From Sacculina carcini (taxonomy: Eukaryota > Arthropoda > Thecostraca > Sacculinidae), in assembly GCA_916048095.2 (NCBI GenBank), contig OU696591.1, positions 1,675,001-1,739,000 of the forward strand: a stretch of 64,000 nt of DNA, given 5' to 3'. Each line of letters opens with the position of its first letter. Position 1 is the stretch's first letter. Below are positions 22,999 to 33,248 of this stretch, in pieces. A model generated the notes under the pieces. It ran no database searches, had not been told where the DNA came from, and saw only the letters and a program-made list of their open reading frames with translations. Position numbers and translations under genes: made by a program.

Positions 22999-23080
22999 TG
23001 TGCGTAAGTTTGTGTGCATGTGCACGATTTTTGACAAAGTAAAAATAGTGAAAATGAAAAAGTACTCAAACGTAGTTGTC
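20970..23080. other. Intergenic stretch with microsatellites
   Basis: No gene seen. It contains a pure (CA)n run at 21988-22098, further CA/TG runs at 22258-22280, 22840-22910 and 22960-22998, and AT-rich unique DNA. A minus-strand GGTTCGAACC near 21850 hints at a tRNA-derived fragment, but no A box was found. Confidence 0.7.
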
Positions 23081-23083
23081 AAT

Positions 23084-23240
23084 TATTACCAGCTGGTACA
23101 CATTACCACGTGGTAATAATTACCAATTGGCAACAGCAATTACACGTGGCAGATGGTAAATGTTACCATATGATGATGTTACCACTTTGTAAGTATTGCC
23201 AGTTGGTAACAATTACCAATGCCATTGCCAATGTTGGCAT
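23084..23240. repeat. Array of TTACCA-NN-TGGTAA palindromes with E-boxes
   Basis: About eight palindromic units lie in 150 bp, spaced roughly 17-24 bp. They share the half-sites TTACCA/TGGTAA but differ in their centres: CAGCTG (23090), CACGTG (23107), CAATTG (23124), CACGTG (23143), CATATG (23167) and CAGTTG (23200). The clearest is a 16-bp perfect palindrome ATTACCACGTGGTAAT at 23102-23117. The array lies about 230 bp downstream of the DNAJB12 stop codon. Confidence 0.8.
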
Positions 23241-23263
23241 AACACTGCGCTAAAAACCACTAC

Positions 23264-23294
<31 letters not shown>

Positions 23295-23468
23295 GCATAC
23301 ACACACAAGCATACACACACACAAGCATACAAACACGCTTGCCTCTTGACAAACAACACAACGAGTAGGAGCAGAGAAATAGCCGAAAAGAAGAGATGGA
23401 GAGAAAGAGAGAGAAAACAATGAGATGAGGAGAGATAGAGGGAGCTAATAGACAGACAGCCTGTTAAA

Positions 23469-25330
23469 TCACGTGTAAATATCGGCCAATTTCTGACACG
23501 AAGGTGTTGAGAGGCCCTGGGCTTTACGCAGCTGCACCGAGTCGCCGAAATTGCGCGCACGCCACATCATATTCTCGCGATACGTGCGCTCACGTAGGCA
23601 AGAGTTGCGCAGATGACGCACATACTCCTCCTCAATGGCGCTCTCCAAGCTGTACAGGCTGCCCTGGAAGGCGGTGCCGAAGTCGGAGCGCACGTAGAAT
23701 GGAACGTTGAGGTTGTGCGTGCGTCGTAGCACGTTGTACCTGCACGCACGCACACACACACACACACACACGTTGATAAATTGACACACACAAGCATTGA
23801 TAAATTACGTTTCCCAAATAGAGCAATAGAAGAGTATGGACTAAATTAACAATCAGCAACAATGTGAATTATAAAAAAAAGTACGAAGGCGGCAGTCACG
23901 AGCCTGTCTGACTCATTACTGACTCATTACTCATTACTGCCGATACAACCAGTAATAATGACTAGTATTCGTTACTTATAATAATACTAGTATTTGTTAC
24001 TTCCCTCACTGACACATTCTCTTTGGAGATATGCAGGAAAATTCAAACAAATAAACAAGCGCACAATAAGAGTGCAAAAAGTTCTTGTTTCGGTGGATGT
24101 GACAGGATTCGTTCTTTCAGCGTTCAGTGAAGCGTTTACACTGGGAAATGATTGTGTTGGGTTCGTCCACAAACGATCACCAAGTAAAAATAAGTTCTGT
24201 TAGTCTAACAAAACATATCTCTACGAGAAGGCAACTCGCCTACAGAGCATACAATGCGACGATCTCTGTTAAAAGCGGCACCTAGTTCTATTTTGGCTCT
24301 TTTTAATTTTACCACATAATTGATTTGATTCAAGTTATATTCATTCATTTTCTCGGCTATTTTGATGAATGTTGTTGATGAATAACGTACTTATGCTTAT
24401 ATCTGTATATAGTCATGCATCTTTAAATGAGTAATGTCCATAAGACGTAGAGGCGTCTGAAAGTCAACACGATACAATACACACACACGAAGCATTAGGC
24501 AAGCAGGTAAACACGCACCTGTTGGACGGCTGGAGGCTGTACATCGGCTCGGACACAAACCAGCTGGACAGAGCTGACAGCAGCACTAGCAAGAGGATCG
24601 GGAACAGCTGCACGAGAATCGACGAGGCTGGAGCCTGGCCCTGTCCTTGGTGGTGATGTTCGGACCTCTGGGTACGCTGCCACCGACCGCCGCGACGGAC
24701 AAACGTGTTGTGCGGGTAGCCGCCGCCGAAGAACATGTTGAACAGCTCTTCAGCGCCCATGTCCGCCTCGAAGCCGTGACTGAAGCCGCCGTTTGCATGC
24801 TGAGAACGATGACTGGATAGGCTATCGTCGGCGCCGAACATGTCGTAGTTTTTCCGCTTCTCGGCGTTGGACAGCACGCCAAACGCGTTGCCTATGGCTT
24901 TGAACGCCTCAGTAGCGCCTGGAGCCTTGTTTTTGTCCGGATGAAACTGCAGCGCCAGCTTCCTGTAGGCCTTCTTCAGGTCGGAGTCAGTGGCAGTTTT
25001 CTCCACGCCCAGGACCTCGTAGTAGTCCTTACAGCTGTTGATTTTTTTCACCTGGGCCAACTGTTCCTTGGTGAACGATTCCTTGCTGCTCTGTTCTCGA
25101 TTGGGACTTTCCGGTCGCGGGGCATTGGTGTTGGGCTTCTGAGAGGATGACGTAGAATTTGAAGTTTCTTTAAGCCGGTTGAGGAGATCTATTAGGTTGC
25201 TGACCTCATCCAAAGGATACATTTTGTTCGCTTTTGTCAAAATTCGAAGCGCTTTCTCGCGCTCACCATTGTTTATGCACTGCTTGGCAGTGTTTAAACA
25301 CCTCTCAGCTTCGTCCTTATTGGCCTGCAT
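23469..25330 (-). CDS. DNAJB12: DnaJ homolog subfamily B member 12/14-like ER co-chaperone
   Basis: Two exons: 25330-24519 (270 codons plus 2 nt) and 23739-23469 (ending TGA), joined AG/G in phase to give 360 residues; human DNAJB12 is about 375. The start is [11 protein letters not shown]; the in-frame TTG further upstream is not a start. Residues 1-50 form the family-specific N-terminal helix region. The J domain starts near [10 protein letters not shown] with an intact HPD in [18 protein letters not shown]. Then come the [10 protein letters not shown] segment, a single hydrophobic membrane segment (about 20 residues, [16 protein letters not shown]), and the C-terminal DUF1977 block [16 protein letters not shown] ending [12 protein letters not shown]. 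The family is an ER tail-type membrane J-protein that recruits cytosolic Hsp70 for ER-associated degradation. It could equally be the B14 paralogue; invertebrates usually have one. It lies head to head with MPHOSPH6, with 623 bp between start codons. Confidence 0.94.
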
Positions 25331-25953
25331 GCTGGAAAACAACTAAGCAAAAACCTACTCAGCATGCACAACACCGTGAAAAGAACAAAATTATGTGAAA
25401 GTTAAATTCACCAAATGTAAAAAACCAGAATGATTCACCTCTAGAACATCACCATAACAACCAGCGATTGTCTACCAATTATAAACCCAATGTCTCCAGA
25501 TCCATAGCAGAGAAATTTCACACTCAAGCGCACGTAATGTGCTGCTGGAACTCGGTTTTCTACCAAAATAAATATTTGGGTGTTGAAAAATATGAGAAAT
25601 TATTTGCGAAATCTTGTGTGAATCATTTTTTACACAGTTGAGCATATACTTGGTTAAATGTAATAATTATTTGGTTCAATTTTCTTTAATAAATCCTGTG
25701 TCAACTATTCTCCGAATGAAATTATTTTTCATGCGTATGCGATTGCTTTTAACAAGTATGTAGCTCCAAAAATTTGTGTGAAAGAAGTTGATTGAACATA
25801 TTGTATAATTTGTTTCATTTACGGCGCGAATGAGACGAGGATAGAAATAAACACGTTCATATTATATCTGCACGTGTTGTGTGTTCTCTTGTTGTGGTTT
25901 GGGCTAGTTCTATATAACCAGCTTTGCTAAGTTACCTCAGGTATTTCCTCAGG
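25331..25953. promoter_or_regulatory. Shared upstream region of DNAJB12 and MPHOSPH6
   Basis: The 623 bp between the divergent start codons contains no reading frame or repeat I recognise and must carry both 5' UTRs and promoters. An ETS- or GC-box-rich core was not obvious. Acceptor-like CAG triplets just upstream of both ATGs (TTTTCCAG at 25334; TTTCCTCAG at 25952) leave open that each gene has a noncoding first exon within this interval. Confidence 0.5.
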
Positions 25954-28869
25954 ATGAAGGAAAAGAAGGTGATAAGCTCGTTGGTGAAGAAGCAACGGCT
26001 GAAGCTGTCAAAAAATCTCTTGGAAATGAAGGTCTGTGTGTGGCTTGGTTTACTATTATTATTATTATTATTTATGACAGGCAAATCCAGTAGCATGGGA
26101 AGAGTGCAAGCACTATTATCACCCTAAGGTTTCCCCCATGTTCCGGAAGCGCCCAAAGCTATTGCAAAAATGTCAAGATTTCATTAATCTTGCAATCACT
26201 AGTACGCTGTGTATATGTGTTTTCCAGTGAGTTATCACATGTTATTACTGTTCATATGTTGGAATAGGTATGGCTTACGTATCAGTTCAGAAACTGGATG
26301 GGATTACTGCCCTTACTGTAACACCTTCAGTTGCAGTTTGTACCGTCGAAATGTGCAATTATATAACAGCTTCTTATATTGCCACTGAATTGAGGCTAGC
26401 TCCTCACTCAAATGTTCTCGCATTTATATGTTTGTATGTGCATTTGCATTTGTGTGTGCCTGTGTGGGTGCGTGTGTGTGTATGTATGGGTGCAGTTTAT
26501 GAAGCGCAGCAAAGAGGATCAGGCAGAGCAGGATGAGCAGGAAGAGTATCGCAGAATGTTTGAGAGTGTACAGAGCGTTGTTGAGTCAGGGTGGGTCGAC
26601 ATATATACATACAGACATACAAACACACAGGTTTGCGCACACACACGTATTTTATTTTGCTCATTAAACCGTTTGCATAGCGTAATTCACATGTGGTGTT
26701 TCAAATGCGCATGACACAAACAGACATACATACATCCACATACACACGCATTACTATACACACATAAATATGGGACATACACGCGCACACACACACACAC
26801 ACACTGATATCGGCTGTGTGCGTAATTGTGTGTTAAATTTGTGCACTCAATGCATGTGTGCAAGCAATATAGATAAAACATTATACAAGACACTATCCTA
26901 GCTGTGTATGTGTGTTGGTTTGTACGTGTGTGTGTGTGTGTGTTTGCTTGTACGTGTGGATGTGTGTGAGTCTGTGTGTGTTTCTTCTTCCATTCACGAT
27001 TTATTGTTTGTTTCTGTTTGGTAATTTTTATGCTCCTTTGTTTGGTTTGCTGTTTTTTCTTGCTCTTTCTCTTCATTTTCTCCTCCCGTCCTCCTTCTCG
27101 CACTGTCTTTCAGTTTCGTTTCATGTCTTCTACACACAAGGGGTTATCATACACACACACACACACACAGTGCAGGAAAATCATGCATGCAAAGCTGATA
27201 TGCAGAGCCGTTGCGAGGACTTATGGGCCCCCCGAAGGCAACACTATTATCAATAAAGTACCAAATAATGAATTTATTTATTAGACATAATCACATAATA
27301 CAAGCTCAGGTGAGAACATTTGATCAAACAGGTAAAGGCTATACATAATAAATATGATAAATTGTAATATCATACGTGAGGCAACGGGCCCCTCAACATT
27401 CGGGCCCCCCGGCCGGGGGGTACTGGGGGCGGTTGCTACGGCTCTGCTTCTATGTGTTATGAACAAAATATATCAACTCTGTGAAACATTGTAGATCTAA
27501 TCAAATATATAATATGAATATAATATGCTTTCAATCTGATCTAATTAAATAGAAAGATCTAGGAAAATTGATCTGATCTATATAAAACATAAGAAAATGT
27601 GTATGAAAACGTGTGATTACGTGAATATTTAATATAATTTGTAATATTTCCTTTGTAATCTTATGTAAATTTTATGCGAATCGTGAACCATGCGTGAATT
27701 ATGTATGTTTGTGGATGAGTTTCTGTGAACTGTGTTTATAACCATGACTTTGAACGTCCAACCAAATTGATCATGGTTGTGATAAACTGAACTAACTTTT
27801 TTTTCTATCTATCTTTCTATCTGTATTTTCTCATGTTTACTGCCTTTTTTCATTCTTTGGGGCAAAACAAGCCAATGGCTTCTGTCCTCGATAGCACAAA
27901 TTTCACGTTTTTTTCTCATATGTTCCATTGTTTTCTCTGCTGTCGTTTGTAAATGTAAATACATCTTATGTAATTTTACGTATGCGTGTGTGTATGTGTG
28001 TTGTTTTCTAACCTTTCATTTATTATTCCTTTTTTGTTTCTGTTTTTCTTTTTTCCTCTCATCTGCTTTGCTGCATATTTTTTCTCTTTCACACTTTTTC
28101 TCTCTTTTTCTCTCCTTTTCTCTCCTTTTCACTCTTTTTCTCTCTTTTTCTCTCTTTTTCTCACTTTTTCTCTCTCTCTCTCTATCTCTTTTTTCTCTCT
28201 CTTTTTTTCTCTTTTTCTCTCTTTTTCTCTCTTTTTCTCTCTTTCTCTCTCTTTTTTTCTCTTTTTCTCTCTTTTTCTCTCTTTTTCTCTCTTTTTCTCT
28301 CTTTTTCTCTCTTTTTCTCTCTTTTCTCTCTCTTTTTTCTCTTTTCCTCTCTTTTTCTCTCTTTTTCTCTCTTTTTCTCTCTTTTTCTCTCTTTTTCTCT
28401 CACTCTCTCTCTCTGCTTCCCTTCACTTCCTTCCTCTCCCATCATTTTTGCGCTCTTTCAATTCGTATTCATCCCTATCTCCCCTATATCCGCGTTCAGC
28501 GTATCGATCAACTACCAGATGGACATGGGCGCCATTGATCGGCTCATGTTTCCACGCCGCTCGTACGGCAGTTTCAACGCCGCCGTCGAACAAGTGATGC
28601 AACAACACGACGATGCCGCCGCCGCCCAGCTCAACAGTGCCGCTACGTCGCAATCGACGAAGCCTTCCGTCGGCGCCGATGATCTGGCGTCGTCTGCGTC
28701 GGTCGACATTAGCGACGCGGCTATGGCGGAGTGTTTAGGTGGCGGCGGTGTAACAGACACACTGCGCCGTAAATTCGTCACAAAACGGCAGCACGCCAGC
28801 GCCGTAAATGTATCGGCGGCCAAAGTGGCGCGCAAACAGTTTATGAAGCCGCCCAACAATGATGATTGA
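25954..28869 (+). CDS. MPHOSPH6: M-phase phosphoprotein 6 (RNA exosome cofactor)
   Basis: Three exons: 25954-26031 (26 codons, ends LSKNLLEMK; donor GTCTGT), 26496-26590 (starts FMKRSKEDQAEQ; donor GTGGGT) and 28500-28869 (ends TGA). Joins are phase 0 and phase 2, giving 180 residues; the human protein is 160. Recognition rests on LSKNLLxMK/FM, the RRSYGSFNAAVEQVM block (family RMSFRGFNPEVEKLM), DISDAAMA, RRKFVTKRQHA (family KKFARKRDHA) and the C-terminal ARKQFMKPPN. The family binds the MTR4 helicase and RRP6 and supports 5.8S rRNA 3' processing in the nucleolus. The middle of the protein (end of exon 2) is poorly conserved, so a missed internal exon between 26590 and 28500 is possible. The 3' splice site of exon 3 lies behind a 400-bp pyrimidine tract. 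Confidence 0.86.
27205..27449. mobile_element. MITE (CAGAGCCGTTGC ends) in MPHOSPH6 intron 2
   Basis: The ends CAGAGCCGTTGCGAGG / GGCGGTTGCTACGGCTCTG are inverted, with internal GGGCCCCCCGAAGG / CCTCAACATTCGGGCCCCCC blocks. The flanking 8-mers CTGATATG and CTTCTATG agree at six positions. It lies in intron 2 of MPHOSPH6. Confidence 0.7.
27990..28440 (+). repeat. Giant polypyrimidine (TTTTTCTCTC)n tract in MPHOSPH6 intron 2
   Basis: More than 400 bases with few purines, mainly tandem CTCTCTTTTT units. On the coding strand of MPHOSPH6 it ends about 60 bp before the exon 3 acceptor at 28499. All long frames here (FSLFFSLFLS-type peptides) are translations of the simple repeat and not genes. Confidence 0.9.
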
Positions 28870-28871
28870 TT

Positions 28872-29035
28872 TGTGTGTGTGTGTGTGTGTGTCAGTTTGT
28901 GTATGTCAGTGTGTGTGTATGTCAGCGTGTGTATGCTTGTGTATGTCAGTTTATGTATGTCAGTGTGTGTGTGTCAGTGTATGTGTGTGTGTGTGTGTGT
29001 GTATGTGTGTATGTCAGCTTGTGTGTGTGTTTGTT
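28872..29035 (+). repeat. (TG)n/TGTATGTCAG repeat after MPHOSPH6 stop
   Basis: Starts three bases after the MPHOSPH6 stop codon, so it forms the start of the 3' UTR. The units TGTGTATGTCAG and pure TG alternate. Confidence 0.88.
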
Positions 29036-29258
29036 GTTTTGTTTGTTCGCTATAACAGTATTGTGTTGTTGAGTCGTGCAAATAATATATTTAATATACT
29101 CGTATATCATATTTTTTCATTTTAATTTTATCAATGCGTGGATTTGATTTAAATATGTTATGTTTGGTTTTTGTGCTGCATTTTGTTACATATTTTGACG
29201 TGGTAATTATTAATTTTGCAAAAAGTTAGAATTAAAAGTGGAAACAACTTATTTGGTG

Positions 29259-29672
29259 TAGAAAACAAAAACACTAAAATATATTACTGACAGACGCGCG
29301 CGGGCATCACTGCCCCACGCGCGCCTACACAAGACGTCACACCACAATCGCACCACGAACAAGACTCCCCGCTCACACCGTGTCACACGGGAGCACACAC
29401 GGACACACATACACACGCACAGTCCTCACCCGCCGCAACAACCAATCAGCGGCGAGCCGGTCACTCGCTCGCCGCTGCGGGGCATGCACACTTCACTAAA
29501 CGCACACACACACACACACACCGAAACAACTAGACACACACGATCACACACTCTCGCACGCAATATACAATTCAACTATACACGATCACACATAGACACA
29601 CTAACACGTTCACGCACTCACAATCTTTCACACACACACACTCTCTCTCACTACACACGATTACACCACACC
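29259..29672 (-). repeat. TRIM-like element LTR (left)
   Basis: Direct copy of 30372-30785, containing a CA microsatellite and GC-rich hairpins. The frame starting at 29484 is duplicated exactly at 30600 because it lies in the LTR, and it is not a gene. Confidence 0.87.
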
Positions 29673-30371
29673 TCCACCTGTTTTTAAAGAAACATAAATC
29701 AACAAAAAACCGCGAACCAAGCAAACCAGGAAAAATGAACCAATAACCAAAATCTAATTAGACGACGGCCTCCACCAGATGCACACACCTTGGCTGCGGC
29801 GAAACACAACACGTCAGGCCCCAGCGTTCACCACGCTCCCGCCTCCGCCCGTGCTCTTCAGTGCTCCGCCGCAGCCTGCCGTCCTCTTCATCACCGGCTG
29901 CCGCGACAGGGCACAACACTTCGACCCCAGCACCCACTATGCTCCCGTCGACTCTAGTGCTCTTCAGCACCCTGCCGCAAACAGCCGGGACGTCGCCGCT
30001 CACACAGGCCACGCCGCCGTTCGTCATGTTTTCCTCCGGCTTCAGCAGCCCCTCTCTGTCACCTGCCGTCCAGCACCAGCATCCTCCACGAGCGATCGTC
30101 GCCTCCACCGACAATCCTGTAGTTGCCCGACGACGTGCCTTACACCAGTGCAGGCGGGACGACCAGCATCCCTCGACCACAGCTCCTCAGCTGCCTCCCG
30201 CCGGCATCATGCTGCACTGCCGTCCCCCTGCACACCAACCTGACACGCCGCCGAGCACCTCCACCGCTGTTCTCCGCTGGTAGGCCGCTACTGATGCTGG
30301 AAGGCACCATCTCCGCTGCTGAAGCCGGGTCGCAGACAAAAATAATTCCAAAACAAAAAGGCCGAAATAGC

Positions 30372-30785
30372 TTGTAGAAAACAAAAACACTAAAATATAT
30401 TACTGACAGACGCGCGCGGGCATCACTGCCCCACGCGCGCCTACACAAGACGTCACACCACAATCGCACCACGAACAAGACTCCCCGCTCACACCGTGTC
30501 ACACGGGAGCACACACGGACACACATACACACGCACAGTCCTCACCCGCCGCAACAACCAATCAGCGGCGAGCCGGTCACTCGCTCGCCGCTGCGGGGCA
30601 TGCACACTTCACTAAACGCACACACACACACACACACCGAAACAACTAGACACACACGATCACACACTCTCGCACGCAATATACAATTCAACTATACACG
30701 ATCACACATAGACACACTAACACGTTCACGCACTCACAATCTTTCACACACACACACTCTCTCTCACTACACACGATTACACCAC
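30372..30785 (-). repeat. TRIM-like element LTR (right)
   Basis: Direct copy of 29259-29672. It is followed by TTTGG, the target duplication. Confidence 0.87.
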
Positions 30786-31086
30786 ATTTGGAGAAGGAAA
30801 ACTTTAATTGAAAGTATTACCTTTGTAAATAGTTTATGTGTAAATGTTTTATTTCCTTTACGCTGTGCTTGGGTGCGTCACTTTCGTCTTGGCGCTTGTC
30901 CAGCGCGCCATAAATGTCTGCTGTCTTCACAGTGCTGTCATTTCACTAGAACACTTGCACACACACACACACAGACAGACACACACACGTGGGTGTGTGT
31001 GTGGTCTGTGCATTTGTAATGTGTTCGGTGAAGTGTATTGAGTGGCATTGGACACTAATATTGGGTAAGTGTTTTGTGTGTTATTC

Positions 31087-31387
31087 CAGTGGTTCTCAAA
31101 CGTTTTGTTTCAGTGTTGGTGCCTTTTTTCATATCAGCAGTAAGTTCTCGCACGCCCCGCATAGATTCTTGATTTGTTTTATAATGAAAACTATTAAAAT
31201 ACAAACGACGTAATAACAGAATAACAAATGAATCCAATATTCATTCATGCATCTTATAAAGCTTCTTTACATTTTGTTAAGTTTTTTTTTCAGGGAAAAT
31301 ATATAACATTTAAAAACATTTTTTTTCCAATTTTTACCAGAATCCTCGCACCCCTAGGAGTGTGGCACCCCTCGTTAATAACCATTG
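31087..31387. mobile_element. hAT MITE (CAGTGGTTCTCAAACG), degraded
   Basis: The left end CAGTGGTTCTCAAACG matches the 14.5-15.0 kb MITEs. The right end GTTAATAACCATTG is eroded, and no target duplication remains. Confidence 0.6.
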
Positions 31388-31389
31388 GT

Positions 31390-33160
31390 TTTGTTTGATA
31401 ATGACGCTGTTATTCTGGGTGTTTTATCGACAAAGAGGGTATGGAAAATGCAAAGATATATATGCATCGATATGAGGCCAAATTCGTAGTGATGGGATAT
31501 TTTCCTGGGAGATTAATTCTTGGTATCGCTTCTGGCTAATATCTTATTTATTATACGTATTGTCTGGGTTCAGTAGCGATGCCAATGGGGAGCTTGGAGG
31601 AACTGAAGTAGTTATAATATTATGTAGTCAGCATTCGAGTGTAGCTCTTCGTGGTTTGCCAAGCCCCCTCAACTTTTACCTTAGCCCCCCACCGGAACAA
31701 TCCTAGCGCCGCCACTGTGGTTGTAGCTTCATTTAAGACGGCACAGATCAAACTATAGTTAGTGTGGCGTGTGTACTGGGAATTGCTTACAACGCATCGC
31801 AATAACGGGAACATCACGCCGACCAAACGTTACATCATCGTCTTTCATTAGTGTACAACACAACACAATAGGTTATCAACACACACACACACACATGTAT
31901 ACATACTGTAAAGAGCTGTGATTGTATGTGACAGTGTTTTGAAGCGTTCTGTAGCGAATCTAGCAAGTGCTAGTGTATTTCTAGTTATTTCTGTGCTCAT
32001 TAATATTCAACGTTGTTTTGGTAGTGTTATTGGTCACCTGGCCGACTTGATTTTAAACAAACCGCACTAAGTACCATTAGATAACACTTATATTCTCATA
32101 ACGATGAGAAATTATAAAATTATAACTATAAATTGTAATTATATACCAATATGAAAACAATTTGCATATTTGATAAGGCAGCAAAATATTTGCGAAAATT
32201 AACACACAAACATTAAACCAACAGATATATACTAAATAATTATTCATATTTATAGGTAAATATCGGCACATTAAAAGACTATTGAAGAAATCTCTTTTTT
32301 GTATTCAATACGTGTATTTCAATGTAATTTCAATGTACTAATATTGTAATATACTAATATGTAATATTCAAACCTGTCCTCGTCAAGTATAGGAAGCGCT
32401 GTGTGTGTGTGTGTGCGTGTGTGTGTGTGTGTGTGTTCCGGAGCTAAAAATAGAAGACCTCGACAAGTTCACTTGTGCCAAGTACACCTGGGTTTGTGTA
32501 CACCAAGGTTACCTTGTCCCCGTCGAACTCTGGCACTGACATGATATATAATCTATTCTAACAGAAATACATCAAATATCATGGTGCGTCGGAAATGGCG
32601 ATAAATTAAGCTGATTTTGGGTAGAAAACGAATTGATGGATATTGCCGAAAATGACGCCTTATGACGAGCAATAGATGCGAGTTTGTAAAACCAAACATA
32701 TTATCTACAATGTAGTTTTTGAAAGGCGAAATTTGATTGGAGAAATTTCACTGCACATTCACCAATCAAAATGTATTGTTTCAAAATTAATTCAAGAAAA
32801 TTAATTCTATTCAAAAAATTGTTTTAAATTATTTTAATTATTTTAATTGTTATTAAATTATTATAAAAATTATTATTAAATTATTATAAAAATTATTATT
32901 AAATTATTATAAAAATTATTATTAAATTATTATTATTATAAATTATTATTTAATTATTTAATTATTTTAATTTTATTCAAAAAATTAATTCATAATTATT
33001 TCAAAGTCAATTGCAAATTCAACAGCTTAGTTTTAATCAGTAAACTAAATTTATTCATTCGCATATACGCTAATTGGGACAATTGTATTTTTGTTTTTTG
33101 TTGTTCTTGATGTTTAGTTGCTGTTAAGCTGCCTGCTGTATATTGTATTTTTTGTTGCAG
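31390..33160. other. Intergenic AT-rich DNA
   Basis: No gene seen. It contains a MITE remnant with TTAGCCCCCCACCGGAACA and CCTAGCGCCGCCACTG near 31640-31720, a TG microsatellite at 32399-32438, and an AT-rich tandem repeat at 32826-32990 built from AAATTATTATAAAAATTATT units. Confidence 0.7.
32826..32990. repeat. AT-rich tandem repeat, ~27-bp unit
   Basis: Repeats of TTATTATTAAATTATTATAAA grade into simple TTAATTATTTAATTA sequence, 200-400 bp upstream of the 895-codon frame. Confidence 0.8.
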
Positions 33161-33248
33161 GATTTTTTAGCAAGATGTGAAATTTCGGGCTCTTTGTGCC
33201 GGAATATGATGAGTGCTGGACATTAGTGGTGTTTTTGTGGTTCCCGTA

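Larger units (their letters stand above)
29259..30785 (-). mobile_element. TRIM-like LTR retrotransposon, 1.5 kb, 5-bp TSD
   Basis: Two direct repeats of about 414 bp (29259-29672 and 30372-30785) appear identical by eye, begin TGTAGAAAAC and end ACCACA (TG...CA). The 5-bp target duplication TTTGG flanks the element. The 700-bp internal region is GC-rich and lacks Gag or Pol motifs; 140-154-codon frames on both strands are low complexity. A polypurine tract reading AACAGGTGGAGG directly abuts one LTR when read on the minus strand, so the element is probably minus. The LTR carries CCAATCAGCGGCGAGC and a GCGGCGAGC/GCTCGCCGC hairpin. The near-identity of the LTRs implies recent insertion by borrowed enzymes. 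Confidence 0.85.

Noticed and set aside
27986-28597. 203- and 182-codon FSLFFSLFLS frames
   Set aside because: Translation of the CTCTCTTTTT tract in MPHOSPH6 intron 2.
29758-30532. GC-rich frames of 130-154 codons inside the TRIM-like element
   Set aside because: Open on both strands because of composition; low complexity, no Gag, Pol or host motif. Left as a question about the origin of the core, not called as genes.
29484-31019. Identical frames at 29484 and 30600
   Set aside because: They lie in the two LTRs of the TRIM-like element and consist of CA-repeat peptide.
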